Program-made: the position numbers and the translations under genes | Shown here: piece by piece, positions 22,201 to 34,439 of the stretch | How the letters are laid out: every line of letters starts with the position of its first letter | Numbering within the stretch: position 1 is the stretch's first letter | DNA from: Polytrichum commune | Taxonomy: Eukaryota; Streptophyta; Polytrichopsida; Polytrichales; Polytrichaceae | NCBI GenBank assembly: GCA_950295325.1 | Contig: OX485809.1 | Coordinates: 22,566,001 to 22,630,000 of the forward strand | DNA length: 64,000 nt | Direction: 5' to 3' | Notes under the pieces: generated by a model | Databases searched by the model: none | The model's input: only the letters and a program-made list of their open reading frames with translations | Told to the model about the DNA's origin: nothing

Positions 22201-24091
22201 TCCGAAACACAAAACACATAACAAATCTCAGCCAAGTTGTCTGCAGACAATAACCTCTTGAATAGTCATTAAAGACATCAAAGACATGCATTGTGCTGCC
22301 CTCAGTCTAACTCTTCCAAATCAATTCTATCTGGAACATGATATAATCTGGATTCATGTCCTTGATCAACAAATGAGGTTCCATTTGAGGTGACATGGAC
22401 ATGAAAATCTCTATGTGTGGTCAAATTGACTTGTTAGTATGCCTTCAGAAAGCGCTCTAAGCATCCTTGAATGTTACCAATACTGTCTCTATTCAGCAAC
22501 ATAGCCTGAATCCTCCACTCACCCAGAATATGAACTGGCAACACTACAGTCAACATTAATTGGACTTTTGACATTTCATGTCCTTGAACAACACATGATG
22601 TTTCATTTGAGTCGACATGGGCATTATAAGAACAGATATAAAATATCCATCTGATGTCAGATTGACTTGTTACTATGCCTTCAGAAAGCGTTATAAGCAT
22701 CTTTGCATGATACCAATACTGTATCCATTCAGCAACATAGCATGAATCCTTCAACCACCAAAATTATGAACCGGAGAATTTATAGTCAACATTTATACTA
22801 GAATGTGATGTTTTGAGCAAGTCAATAATTAGGCATTTGCACTAGTATTCTTCATCCAGATTTTTCAGAGGTGCAGCATTATAGACTCACTGTTCTTCTT
22901 GCGCCTTCTTGATCTCCCAACAACCGCGGAACTGCAAGGAGTTGCAATCTTGGCTATAAGATTACCCTCACTACATTCTAGAAAATCACCCTGCAAACAG
23001 GTATGACACATCAGTTTTAGTCCATAGAAAGAACATACTGCTAATTGTGCAGAAAAGAAGTCACACAAAACAGCTAGTGAGGCAGGTACGAGAGCCCTCC
23101 TTGCTTCTGACAGAAAATAAAACAACATCGTATGAGCAAAACTTGACTGTCTGTGAAATCAACATTTGCAAATAACCCTTCGAGTCCAAGGTCATCCAGG
23201 AAACAACATGTAATGCACTGACAAACTGCCCCACATTCTCCACCACATTGATAGCCGCAAGGAATTGATTTATTGTGCCTATGTGAAAAATAGTTACGTC
23301 TATACTCAAAATTGAACTTTCAGAATGGGATTCTCGGAAGAACGGGCTTCTGTGTGAATGAGCATGAAAAAAAATAGGACTTACCTTTTGCCCTGAATTC
23401 TTCTTCAACTCCAATAACTCCTTTGTCAATCTCTCATTCTGGTTCTTAAGGATCTGCACAACAGACTACTCTGTTAAAGTGATTCGGTTCCAATTCTTAT
23501 AGCTTAATTCCGAAGCCCATCATCATTATTTTCAAGGCTATCACATCAACGACCATTCGGTTATAAAACTGGGAAGTTCCAATCCTAAAACCCTAAATCC
23601 CTGACGTCTAAATTCTAAACCCCCAACAGCTACTATTTGCAGTTCGAGCATGAGTTGCATTTGGAAGAAGTGACGCCCTTGAATTTTGTAATCGTTTGAC
23701 CTGCTTAAGTAAATAAATTAAAGTCATCAACAATCTGCTAGTAGAGTCGTTTTCAGTCAAAGACAACAACTACTGCCTGAAACAGATTGAAGATTTGTAC
23801 TCACAGTGAACCCTCGCTGATCATGAGGAACATAATGGTACACACATACATAATAATCTTAAAATATTTTCGAGACAGCAACGTAAGAGTACTTTTTTCT
23901 ATGGAAATTGAGTACTGCAAGGGGGTTAAGCAGTGTGTGAAGGGAGGCAGACACACACGGATACAAAGAGAGAGAACCTCATTTTGCGCTAAGAGATTTG
24001 AAACCTCTTCCTCCAGCTCTTTTACACGCTCTTCGGAGGGCTTAACAATTCTCTGGCAATCTCCAATCTCTGGAGATGCCAAACAAGCCAT
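16258..24091 (-). CDS. PUS3: tRNA pseudouridine(38/39) synthase, PUS3/DEG1 family
   Basis: This is a TruA-family enzyme that isomerises uridine to pseudouridine at positions 38/39 of the tRNA anticodon stem-loop. Fifteen exons join in phase to 506 residues: 24091-23978, 23453-23385, 22990-22891, 22196-22124, 21897-21852, 21634-21524, 20776-20575, 20092-19990, 19209-19149, 18985-18855, 17914-17797, 17234-17111, 16935-16834, 16549-16463, 16337-16258. An N-terminal coiled coil (about 18-60, VKELEEEVSNLLAQNE onward) is typical of eukaryotic Pus3. The catalytic Asp is residue 163 in SRCGRTDKGVSA. Other family motifs are RHVALKLMYLGARYHGF, VLNRALPEDIRVLGW, RFSCLYREYKYFF, HNFSNFCKMDAANVH, GTAFLWHQVRCMAAVLFM and RKPQYIMAPETPLLL. 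The C-terminus ends RPTEPTYEERWRMM plus a short tail. An acidic, low-complexity insert (about residues 180-238) follows the catalytic motif. The gene is divergent from NUP1. Intron 6 holds a 5S-derived repeat, intron 3 a tandem duplication and intron 11 a MITE. Confidence 0.95.
17383..17740. mobile_element. MITE family copy in PUS3 intron 11
   Basis: The ends are inverted repeats: the left begins ATAAGAGTCATCCTTTAATTC and the right ends GAGTTAGAGGATAGCTCTAT. Internal landmarks are TCCACTTGTGGTGCATTCTTG, GAGCAACCTAATTCGGTTCATTGA and TTTTAGCACCTCTTG. The same ends and landmarks occur at 61802-62166 and 62463-62823 in IFT121 introns. There is no coding capacity. The middle is also self-complementary (GGTTCATTGA against TCAATGAATT), so the whole element can fold back. 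Confidence 0.8.
19735..19950. repeat. Dispersed repeat, copy 1 (PUS3 intron 8)
   Basis: This matches 60585-60825 in IFT121 along its length. Shared blocks are GAGTCTAGGTCAT, CTTTTGACACTT, AACCCCTCT followed by ATGACA, and GACCTTTAAGGGTTAA. The copies are diverged and in the same orientation relative to the window. They have no open frame, and the element type is unknown. Confidence 0.65.
20834..20855. repeat. (TA)n microsatellite in PUS3 intron 6
   Basis: This is a simple alternating AT run immediately upstream (plus-strand sense) of the 5S-derived repeat. Confidence 0.95.
20900..21290 (-). repeat. 5S-rRNA-derived SINE-like repeat in PUS3 intron 6
   Basis: On the minus strand, 21290-21168 reads as a diverged full-length 5S rRNA gene. 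It starts GGGTGGCTTAAACC, continues through GAATCCCACAGGAACTCC (compare GGATCCCATCAGAACTCC) and TAGTACTTGGATGGGTG (the 5S box C region), and ends GTTGCACCC. It is about 123 bp, against about 120 for 5S rRNA. A non-5S body follows down to about 20900, and that body is shared with the repeat at 13380-13830. A 5S head joined to an unrelated body is the structure of SINE3-type elements. The box A region is altered, so I do not call it a functional 5S gene. Confidence 0.75.
22360..22795. repeat. Tandem duplication, two copies of about 220 bp, PUS3 intron 3
   Basis: Copy 1 (about 22360-22565) and copy 2 (about 22578-22795) share TTGACTTGTTA, TATGCCTTCAGAAAGCG, ACCAATACTGT, ATTCAGCAACATAGC and AGTCAACATT in the same order and orientation. 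Divergence is moderate, so the duplication is not recent. It is intronic and non-coding. Confidence 0.85.
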
Positions 24092-25765
24092 GGGAGCCCA
24101 ACAATGTAATTAAGCTTATTAGGAGCTCTTGTTGCTTCCCCTTCCCTTTCTGCACACCTTGAAGGCGCGCTTCTGCCGCGGGTTGCCGCTGGTGTTCCCA
24201 TAGTGGGAACGTGTGAACTCAACCTCGCGGCTGCGGCAGTACTCTCTATTAACGTTAGTGGTTGCACTTGCACATTTGAACTTTGAAATTGACTGGTTGC
24301 CAACTAGGCGACTACTTGATGACCTGGTATATACGGAATATTCCCTACTTCACACACAAGAATCGGAACGCTAGGACCAATACCACAGAATCTCTCCATA
24401 ATTGACCAATCTTATTAGTCGAGAGCAATATTTTGCACCCAAGAAAGTTAACACTAAGGTTCAATCTTCATGTTTCTCCAACTTCCACCATTTAGATTTA
24501 CATAAAGAAAACTTGTGTTGTATCATATGTTCACATCATAGACATATGAGTCATAGATCAAATGCAAGATCTCTCATAAGTTCACATCATAGGTTGACAT
24601 ATTTCCAATAACTTAAAGATGTAAACTTGAGTACAAATTCGTGCCCTTTTAACCTACTTTTTTGCATATGAACTTCACAACTTTAGGGGACTCTATGTAT
24701 TAAGCTTTAGGGAGGGGGGTTATAGGAAATGGGTCTATCTACCATGAGTGTCTAATTAAGAGAAGTAATTGAATAATACTTGCATACCTTGGGGTATGGA
24801 CTTAAAACATGCAAATTATGAAGTGGTAGTGAAGTGAGAACATTTTCTTGCCAAATCTTGGTGTTCCCCACTCATGAGAAATACTTTTGTTAATTTTAGA
24901 AATCAATTGTTCAATCTTTGATCCAATCTCGAGCTCAAAAACCCCAGCATCAAGCCCTCCATCCAACAAGCCGTGGCCTTTTTGGACGTTGTCCTTAATG
25001 CCCTTGCACCATGCAGGCTGGCTGGGTCCCGATAAAACCCCCCAATGTGGCTACCATATCAAAAGTGTGTCTATTTGAAACCAAGGTTTTAAATAATTAA
25101 ATTAATTTAAGTTAAGTTAACCCAACGTACTCCCCAATTCAAAGACAAATATGAGTGTGGGTCCCACTCCATGCACACATTAATTACCTTTATTATATGA
25201 CAAAGCAAGCCTAAAAAACGTTGTATTACAAGTGTCGTTGTCATAATGTCGGGGAAATTAACACTGGAAAGTTTGGTCATCTGGAAATGTGTTGTATAAT
25301 CGAGGTATTATATTATCGAGTGTCGTATTATATGAGTTAGACTGTATTGGGCACGCACTTGATTACGTGCCAGAGAACAATTCCTTGTCCCCATCGCAGT
25401 GGTAACTTACCACCTGGCTGGGGACCAGAAGGAGGGCCTATTGCCGATCCCCTACAACCGAGAAGCTTACCGGCCACGTAAGCCGGGGGGATCCCACGGT
25501 GTAAGGATCGTCTTCCGCGCGGCATCAGGATCGTCTTCTCCAGCCATGCTGCCATGGGGCCGAGGGCCTGTAACCCTAGGATGGCGCCCGAGCTCCTTCC
25601 TTTGGCAGCAGGCCGGCAGGCAGGGTAAGGAGCAGCTCTCTTCCGGACCCCTCGCCTCGCTCCAAGCGAAGCGAGTTCATCATTGGCGCAGGGCAAGTTA
25701 GTAGTTAGGTAGGATTTCAGGAACAAGGGTGAGAATCACGCCGTGGAACAGACAGGTGAGCAGCG
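24092..25765. promoter_or_regulatory. Shared spacer between divergent PUS3 and NUP1 start codons
   Basis: The two start codons face away from each other 1,674 bp apart, so this spacer should contain both promoters and 5' UTRs. The NUP1 side (about 25430-25765) is GC-rich and rich in CpG compared with the AT-rich middle, as expected for a 5' UTR or promoter. I see no TATA box I would commit to. No separate gene is supported in the spacer. Confidence 0.55.
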
Positions 25766-28700
25766 ATGGCGGGAGTGCCTTTCGCGCCCGTGCAGAACGG
25801 GGAGAGGTCGCCTTACGGTGGCGGGGGAGGAGGCAAGGTGCGGACGAGGCGAGCACAGAAGAGGAATGCAACTCCGTACGATAGACCCGCCGTGGGGAGG
25901 CATGCGTCCGCAGGGCCTCAAGCGGCTGCTGCGTTGGCAAATGGTGATGGGGGAGGGGCAGGAGAGGGTACGAGGAGGGCATGGCTTGGGAGTGGACTGC
26001 TTGGAACTGCGTCCAAGATTGTGACAACGGGCGCATCGTATCTTTACTCTTCGATTTTCAAGAGGCGGGAGGAGCCGCTGCGGCTGAATGATGTGGACAG
26101 GACGCCAGGTGCGCCACTATGTGCACTTTGTAGGTTGATTTAAATGGGGTTTGTGATCCTTTCCAGTAGGTTTTTGAGGAGTTTATGGTTTTGAGGACAT
26201 CATGTAGTCCTGTGCCCTGGTGGGAGCATCGGATGAGTTTCGGATCATATGTTCGATTTCTCCCTGGTCGGGGTGGCAGAAGTAGGAGACTCCTCCTTGG
26301 CAACATTTCGGCTCACTTCGTGCCGAGGAAATTGCATTGACTTTAGAAATCACTTCAATGGGCAAATGAACTGGCCCCGTCTTGCAAGCCCTAACCCCTC
26401 CAATTCTCGGAAATATTGTTTTGTGCAGTGGAGCTTGTTGAAGGTCAAGCAGATGCATCACCATCAGCTGCTGAAGCTGTACGTGCTTTTCTTCTTTGCA
26501 TTGACAGTTCCTTTCTTGCTCTTGCCGGGCAGCTGACCTGTCATTGTTGTTGCCAGTGTTCCTGTTCTTTCTTGTGGGGAGTAGGAGTAGGAACATGATG
26601 TCACTTCGGTGTTTTCTAAACCAATCACAACATCTGTATATCAATGCGAAAGAGATACTATGGCATGATAGCAAGAGTCACTGAAACTATCGTACATCCA
26701 GATTTTATAAGTACGACTGGAGATTCTTGATTCTAATTCACGTCGGGGATTATGAATTTCAGGAGTCCACGGAGGGTGGAAGCCAGCATTTGGCGGAAGA
26801 CAAAACCTTGGAAGTGGAAAGGTGGATGAAGAGAATATTTCCTAGGTAAATATTTCTTTCCTCACTCAGAGGGGTCTTGACTTAGGTTAGTTGACCACAA
26901 AGTACATGCTTTTCACTTTTGTACTTTCTTGTGCCCTCGGCTTACGAAAGGAGTCGAGTGACGGCGCAAGGTGACATTAGGTTGGACTGCCTCTGTAGTC
27001 AGTTTCAAGTGGTTATTATTCTTAAGCTGCAATAGTAAGGCCCTTTTGCCAAATTTTACATATCCTTACTAGATTGGTTGATTGCTGGCGACGGACATGT
27101 GCTGCTCACCCACAGGGAAGAAGCAGATCGACTAATAGGAATTTTAAGGTCATCAGTGAAGGAGAATGGCATAGGAGAGGAGAAAATAGATAATGCAATT
27201 GATGAGGGAAGAATTGCAATCACCAATCAGGTGACTAAGCAGGTTACTGCATTTGAGTCCACACCAAACAATGGCCCACAATCTGATGCACAGAGGTGGA
27301 GAGAGGAACGCACGAAAGCTCGGCAGGAGCAGAAAACTTGTGGATGGGTGGTTGGTTCAGGATTGGAGGACCATGCTCCTACTGGGGCAGGACCATCTGA
27401 GGTACAATGCATGACTCTAGTGTGAGCTTAGTACTATAACATTTTATATGTTAGTCATGTTTATGAGGTTTGTTTTGTGATGCTCTTGGTGAGAGCTTTT
27501 CTCTCAACAGAAGTGTGTTGGTTGGGTGGCACCAGGATGGTGAAGCAATGGACTCCTCACCAATTAATCTTGCTAGAGCTTATATGGGAGAGCGTGTAAC
27601 AAAATTGGTGGGTCCGCCACGATTGGCTCTTACACAGGAGAAAACTGTAACCCCTCATAGAGTTTCACCCTATCAACCCTCACCATACCGCTTAAAAAAC
27701 CGCCAAGTTGCACTGGACCAAGAAGGCAAATTGCATCTGGGAGAAGGGACAAATTATTCTGGTCAGCTGGAGTCCCCTCCGGTTGCTAGGTATTTGGGAC
27801 TGCCTCCGCCTGTGGCAGTGCGGGGTCGCGACAACATGTTTGGAGACAAGTTGCGAACCCCACCATTTGATCGCACAATTGGGAGGATTACAGCTTGTCC
27901 TCGCACAAATCCACCTGGATCAGCAGTGGGTTTCCCAATCTCCAGAGAGGTAAAGGTTTCCATGATAATGACCGGGGCGATTATCATATAAAGGCTACAC
28001 TGACTGAGAAGCTATGCATTATGTCAAATCAAAAGGAAGTAGACGGTTCTTGGGATATGGATATGCTATGAAGATGCTTGGACACACACATGGTGCTGGT
28101 TTTCTTAGTATAAGAGTGCAAGGCGAGCTTTTATGTTGTGGATGCTGAAGTTCTTTCTACAGGATCCTGAACGATGTCTTGTGGGAGTTTTTATGTAGGG
28201 TTCCAAAAAGCGAGGCTCATCAGCCCTGGAAGATGGTGGTGGTGGGTATTTTTCTGGTGGTCCAATCCGTCGATTGAGACCCAGATCTTCTTTGTACACA
28301 CCAAGTCCAGCAAGTACACTCCAAAGGAGAGGAGGAATGAGCATGTTTCCTCCTCCTTCAAGGATACTGCAGACACCGATTGTTGGGAAACAGAAGCAAA
28401 GTGGTGTATGGAGCAGGGGTGGTGACACAGAGGTGAGGAATGTAGTATTTACATAGAAGTTCTGCTTGGTTTCACGTCTCTGAGTCTCAGAAAATCTCCA
28501 CATGTCATTGTGGAGCAGCACCATTCTTAGTGCACAGGTTCTATTGAATTGGTCAGAGGTCAAGGGACATCCAAGCTGGATGCACATGCATGCAAGAGAT
28601 GTACTGCTGTAGGTGATAAGCAGGTTTGTTAAAAATTAATTCTTAAATCAGTTGTCAGTATGTTGTTGTGATGTTCCTCCAAATTCATTTGAGTTATCTT

Positions 28701-31700
28701 TCATAACTGCAGAAATATGTTAATATGAACAGTTTGCACAAGTCCATGTAGATGTTCTTTGGTAATTCATGGGAGAAGTATGGTAAAAAGAGCTGATCTT
28801 GTAATCAAGTTCAACCCACTCACCTCAAAGAGTGTGAGTCAAGATCGACTTGCAAGAACATGGTCAACAGCTTCTATAAAGCTCAATGGCACACAGAAGT
28901 TCAACCTGACTTGAGTTGTGTCTAACTTAGAATAGCTAGGAAATCAAGCAATCAATGACATCCAAAATCAATTTTGTAGTTTGAAGTCTTTATGCATGAG
29001 ATTTATGCTTGTGGCATGACATTCACCTTCCATTGGACTGGGGGCTGCAATGTAGAAACTGCAGAACATGATTCATTATGGTGTGGACACTTGCAGATGA
29101 AGAGTGCTATGCTGCACTCAGAGCAGAAGTTGGGAAAGAGTGAAAGACAGAGCACAAGTCTGGGAAACCATAATTTTGGAGTTGTTCAAAGTGAGACAGC
29201 GCGCAAAATTCTGGAAACTCTAGACATGATGACTCCATCCCCCAAAGAGAAGTCGCTGGACACAGAACTGGCGTTAGTGAGGGAACGGCCACCTACAGAG
29301 CTGACTCCAAGTATGATGAATGAGAAGGCTCGTCAAACAATGGAGGTAGAGTCCCTGTATGATGAGGCTTAGGACTCTAGGGGGTGATTTACCATGTGGA
29401 CAGGGCTCTTGTATTTTGTTGGCCTTGTAAGGATACATGTGAGAAATCTTATATTTAAATGGAATGGTTGTGTCCAGTCCTGGGATTATCCAGGGCTACA
29501 TCAGGACGAAGAACCTGGACCATCACGTGGAGGTCGTAATCTGGAGAGTGACCTATCTTTAGTTGGAGAGATGCCATGGAATGGGCCAGAACATGGTACA
29601 AAGTCAAGAGTTAAAGGAAAAGCACCTGCATCTACCTCACAACATTCTTTTCAAGAGAAAAGTACAGGTATTCCTCAGACAGCTAAATGGACAATGCCTG
29701 TTTTGACTTTCAGGCAGTGACTCATTGTGTATGTAAACTGACATATGTATTGCAGCCTTGTGAAGGCTTAAGATATGGTTAACAATTATGAGGACATGCC
29801 ATGTAGATTCATTGTGGTTATTGAAGCTATTGACAGAGTGATGTCATTACATTGCTCATAAATTTTCTTAGGTTGATTGGGAAGTAGAGGCGATGATGAT
29901 TTATGAATCAATGTCCGTATTGTAATGGCAGCTTGTACTACTTTTGTGTTTTCTGGTTTGCAATATACCATGTCTATGGATATAAGAGGGTTTACAAGGA
30001 AGTATTTGCCAGCTGGTATGTGATTGTTTGATGCAGTTTAACATCATTGTGTGCAGATCAAGGGCCAGAGCGATTACAGACACTACCTGGAGAGACGCCG
30101 GTGAGGTCAAAAGATTCATTTCCAAGTCTGGCTAATGCAGCTTCAAGCACTGGAAGGAACAAGGGGTTTCAGATCAATGCTGATGTTGATGTAAGACACT
30201 GAAGGAAGGAATCCAGAGTAGGAGAGCTGTTCTTTTGTGCTTAATTTCTATTCTGCAGCATCTGGTAGCAAGTATCATATGTAGCTGCAACAGTCTTATT
30301 CAGTTCAGTTCACATATGAAATTCTTAACTTTGATATTTTCATTTCAGCATTTATCTTTTACTCCTTTAAAGGGTCCAAAATATATAGTGATTGTTACAT
30401 CTTTGATCAAAACATGGGGATCTCTGCAGGAGAGTGGCTATTGCTTCTTTCCTGAGAATTTCTTCTGGAGAAACCCCTACCACCCTAGTACCTAATTCAT
30501 TTATACCCTTAATTCCGAATTTCCAGATAAACCCACATAGTAATCAATGTACTGGAAGTGTCTCCTGCAATTTTCGTGAGATGCCTTCACAAATAGAAAC
30601 TTTTGTGGGCCTCTGTAGGTCAGGTGAACAAAGCTGTGGAATTATAGTTATTTGTCCAGGGAGGCTGGCAATGACTGATAAGTACCTGTGAGTTAGATAA
30701 CTGAGGATGATTGTTTCTGGTTTCTGGTTACAGGATTCTGATGAAGAAGTACGTGGTGGGAATATCAACGTGCAGGCAACAAGAGCCATGAGCACTAGCA
30801 CATTCTCTACAGGCATGCGAGCAAGCAGTGGAGCAGGGTCTTTCATAAGCAATCCTGTCAAAGCAGTAAAGAGCACAACTGTTACCTTTGGGTCTACATT
30901 GGCTTCTGAATCTCAGATGCCAGACTCAGAAAGTAGCCAAAGAGCTAACAACTCTGATGGGAAGCCATCTGTGTCAGTCCCTTTTGGTGGTTTCACATTT
31001 CCATCCTCAAACCTAAGCGGTGGATTTATGGAGGCTCCACCAACACCAAAACCTTTTCCATCTCCTTCTTTGACAGGGTCTGCCCCTTCAGTCACAACAA
31101 ATGGGGGTTCAACTTACAACTTCAACACGGGACTTGTTGCAGAGAAATCAGTGTTCACATTGCCTTCAGCAGGTACAGCAGGGGCGACGACAGCTTCTGT
31201 GAAACCGAAGTTTGAATTCAAGACAGATATTTCAGCAAGGTATGAAATCTAGTGGCCTGGGTTCCCCTTGTGATAGCTGGTGTGGTGGTAAGAATGGTAT
31301 TCAACTTATCTTAAGAAGTATTTGTGACGATGGTGGCACCTGGTGGGTTGTAGCCTATGCATTGGTGTTAGGAAGCGTACTATTTTGAGAATTGAATACT
31401 GATTTGGGTGTGTTCTGTTTAAAGCAGTAGTCCATCACCAGCTGTCTCATCTGCACCACAGCTAAGTACAAGTAAGGAGCACACTGCAGTACAGGCGAAG
31501 CATACTGAGCTGAGCAAGAACGAGGGTCTGACATCTTTTGGAACAGGGGTTTCAGAAAGTTTTTCTCCTACTGCTGCAGCATCTACTACCTCTACATTTT
31601 CTCTGTCCAATTTTGGCAGCCCTGGTGCAGGAGCCAAGCCAGGTACGGGCTACCCTGTCTGCAAGTATGGAGAAGATGTTTATCTCCTCTAAAGTGATGA

Positions 31701-33794
31701 TCAAAAGCATGATTGTTTTGTGTCTATGAGTTGAACATATTGGGAGAATCTTTCAGGGCCAAAATCTGAACAGTTTCTGTTGGCTGTGCAGGCCTTTTCA
31801 CAACAGCCAACAATGCCAGTACCGCAGCTGGGACATTGACATTTGCACAGACTGCAAGTCCAAATGCAAGTATTTTTGGCTTGAACACACAGGCACAGAC
31901 TACAGCCTCGGTCATAAAAACTGAAGCAAGTAGTTTTGCGTTTGGAAAGCCCCCTACAGCCTCTGTAGCATCAGAAACTCCAACCACAACAACTGTCTCA
32001 ACTCCTCCAAGTGCAACTTCCAGTATTTTTGGTACCAGCACTACTATGGCAGCACCCACTACTGCTGCAGCCCCTAGTTTTAGCTTTGGTTCTGCCCCAG
32101 TTTTTGGACAGAGCAGATCATCGATTGGGTTTGGAACCACTCCAAGCACGACCTCAGGTTTTGGTGTGCAATCAGTTGACTCTTTGGCGAGTCTGAGTGA
32201 AATGAGCAGGCCTCAAAAGAAGATGTTTGGACAAGTGCAGTCTCAGGATTCTGACAGGCCAGGTATAACCTGGTTACAATAGCTCCTTGAACTTGCTTTT
32301 TCGTGGTTTGGCAACTTCAGGCCATGTAATTTGTTATCTGCAGTTAATAGTACTTAGTCCAGTTGAGGTTGTGTTGTGGTTGATCACTCTGCCACTTATG
32401 GTTTTGGCTGGAAATTACATGCTCAGAGGAGAAACAGACTTGTTAAAGCTCAAAGCTGTTGACTGTTCTGTAGCTTGAATATCAAACTCTACTCGTGAAA
32501 TTTTGATGCCAGTTGTTGGTGTGAAAGATATCTGAGTATGGTTTTGCATATACTGACATGGATAAGAGTGGTTGATGCAGGTTCAGGTGTGACTTTCGGG
32601 TTGAGTAGCACAGCAACAACTTCAACATCGGCTCCATCATCTGGTGGATTCCTAGGGCTGGCATCAAGCTCTGTGCCCTCAACCACTTCTTTCTCCATTC
32701 CTAGTTTTGGTCAGAGTTCGAGCTCCCCAGCTGAAGGGTCCTCTCTTGCAGCTGTAGCTTCAAAACCCCTGTTCGGGCTGCCCCCTGCATCCACAACCTC
32801 TGCTCCTGCAGCATCTTCCTCAGGTACACCAGCCCCTGCCACATTGGGAAGTACTCCCAACCCATTTGGGGCATCATCAGCTTCAAGTTCACCTTTTGGA
32901 AGCGCAGTGTTTGGCGCCATGAATGGAGGAGCCCCATTTGGTGGAGCTCCTAGCAGCCCTGCTTTTGGTGGTTCAAGTGCTAACAATAAGCCATTTGGAG
33001 GTTTCAGCAGTGAGGTGCCTTCACAAGGTTCAACACCAGCACCCGTGTTCTCAGGCTTTGGAGCCCCTGCGACATTAGGTGCAGCCTCTTCTCCTCCATC
33101 CACTTTCTCATTTGGGGGGGCATCTGGCAGTGCCTCTTCTCCAAGCCCTTTTGGATTGGGTGGGGCATCTAGTGCAGCCTCAGCTCCTGCATCCACAGCC
33201 TCTGCAAGCCCATTTTCTTTTGGAGCACCCAGTGCAGCCTCGAGCAGTGCATTTTCATTTGGAGGATCCAGTGCAACCACAACTGGGAACCCTTTTGCGT
33301 TTAACTCGAAACCTGCAAGCCCACCAGTGTTTGGGCTGGGAAGCTCAGCATCTGCGTTTGGGTCTTCTTCCCCAAACGGAGGTATGGCTCACGATGGTAG
33401 TGGGGAGAACACCATGGAGGACAGCATGGCAGAAGAGTCTCACATGATGGGCTCTCCCCCACCTGCCCAACAAGCAGCAGCCCCAGTTTTATTTGGCGCT
33501 CCGCAAACACCCAGCTCAGGGACTTTTCTTTTTGGGAAGCAACCCACTACACCATCCCCTGGGGTCTTCAGCTTCGGGAATCCACAAACCCCACCAGCAG
33601 CAGGTGGTAACACATTCACCCCACCCCCAGTTGCTGTTAACCCATTTGCCACACCACCTCAACAGGCGCAACAGGGAGGTCTGAACTTTGGTGGTGGTGG
33701 GTTTAATGTGGGAACATCTGGGCAAGAGAATTCAGGTGGTGCCAAGACAACCAGGAAGATTTTCAAAGCCAAGAGGACTGTGAAAAGAAAGTAA
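25766..33794 (+). CDS. NUP1: NUP1/NUP136-like FG nucleoporin
   Basis: This is a plant nuclear-basket nucleoporin, the functional counterpart of animal Nup153, acting in nuclear transport and nuclear envelope shape. Thirteen exons join in phase to 1,453 residues: 25766-26108, 26429-26478, 26763-26845, 27116-27401, 27536-27949, 28199-28432, 29097-29345, 29505-29667, 30057-30190, 30734-31239, 31428-31642, 31792-32262, 32581-33794. The N-terminus has the family motif TPYDRP and a hydrophobic/amphipathic stretch (LGSGLLGTASKIV). Further family landmarks are GGPIRRLRPR, ETARKILETLDMMTPSPKEKS and KGFQINADVD. From exon 10 the protein is Ser/Thr/Ala/Pro-rich. Exon 12 has about 8 FG dipeptides and exon 13 about 20 (SFG, PFG, VFG types). 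It ends with the basic tail RKIFKAKRTVKRK, a likely importin-alpha binding site. The 50-nt exon 2 is needed to keep phase between exons 1 and 3. Family assignment rests on the N-terminal motifs, FG repeats and basic tail. Confidence 0.92.
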
Positions 33795-34430
33795 GGGAGA
33801 ATTTTGATGTCGCACTTTGTAAACTGTAAGGAGATACTTGAGAGAGAAAGGGGAGAAACTTGGGCAGAGAGCTTAGACTGTTGGGTTGTACGTGCAATAG
33901 ATTTACGACCACATTCGGAGAGAGAGAGAGAGAGAGAGAGAGTTAGGGAAAGGAACACTGTAGAGAATTAGGGAAGCCAGGTTGTAGCAGCATAGGATCT
34001 GCATATTGTTTATCAAGCTTAGCTTTGTCCAATAAATTTCTCATATTAAACCCTCAGGAAACCTTTTGGAAACGTCTAGTGTTCCTTGTAATTTTATTAG
34101 TAAGGAGTTTTTCACAACATATGCAAATATATCAGAAGACATGATAGTTTGTTCCGATTCTAATTTTGACATTGGAATTGGTTAATTTGACTCCAAATTA
34201 ACTTGATGAACATTGCTGTTAACATTTTGACAAATTATGAATTTAATTTTGTGCTATGACCAACCTTAGAGCATGTCTTTAATACTCCTGCACTATAGAA
34301 AGTTTGCCTGATGTAAGTTACATTTGCAGGAATTGGATCATGGATGTCTGCATGGAGTCACTAAAGACATGAGTTAGTTGTCTCTCATTTCAAATATAAA
34401 TGTATAGGCCCCTGCACAGAGCATTCCATC
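33795..34430. other. 3' flank of NUP1 with a (GA)n microsatellite
   Basis: This is the probable 3' UTR and downstream spacer. A (GA)n run lies at about 33918-33942. AATAAATTT near 34031 is a candidate polyadenylation signal. No gene is seen. Confidence 0.5.
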
Positions 34431-34439
34431 CATTTCGGG

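Noticed and set aside
25337-26036. Open frames on the minus strand across the NUP1 5' region
   Set aside because: They are by-products of GC-rich 5' UTR and coding sequence on the other strand, with no family motif.
26160-26265. tRNA-like sequence with GTTCGATTT resembling a T-arm/B box in NUP1 intron 1
   Set aside because: The B box lacks its final C and I could not fold a cloverleaf with a proper acceptor stem. At most it is an old SINE remnant.
31724-33280. Long minus-strand and alternate-frame open readings across NUP1 exons 12-13
   Set aside because: They are shadows of the low-complexity FG coding sequence. Splice phase and the basic C-terminus fix the plus-strand frame.
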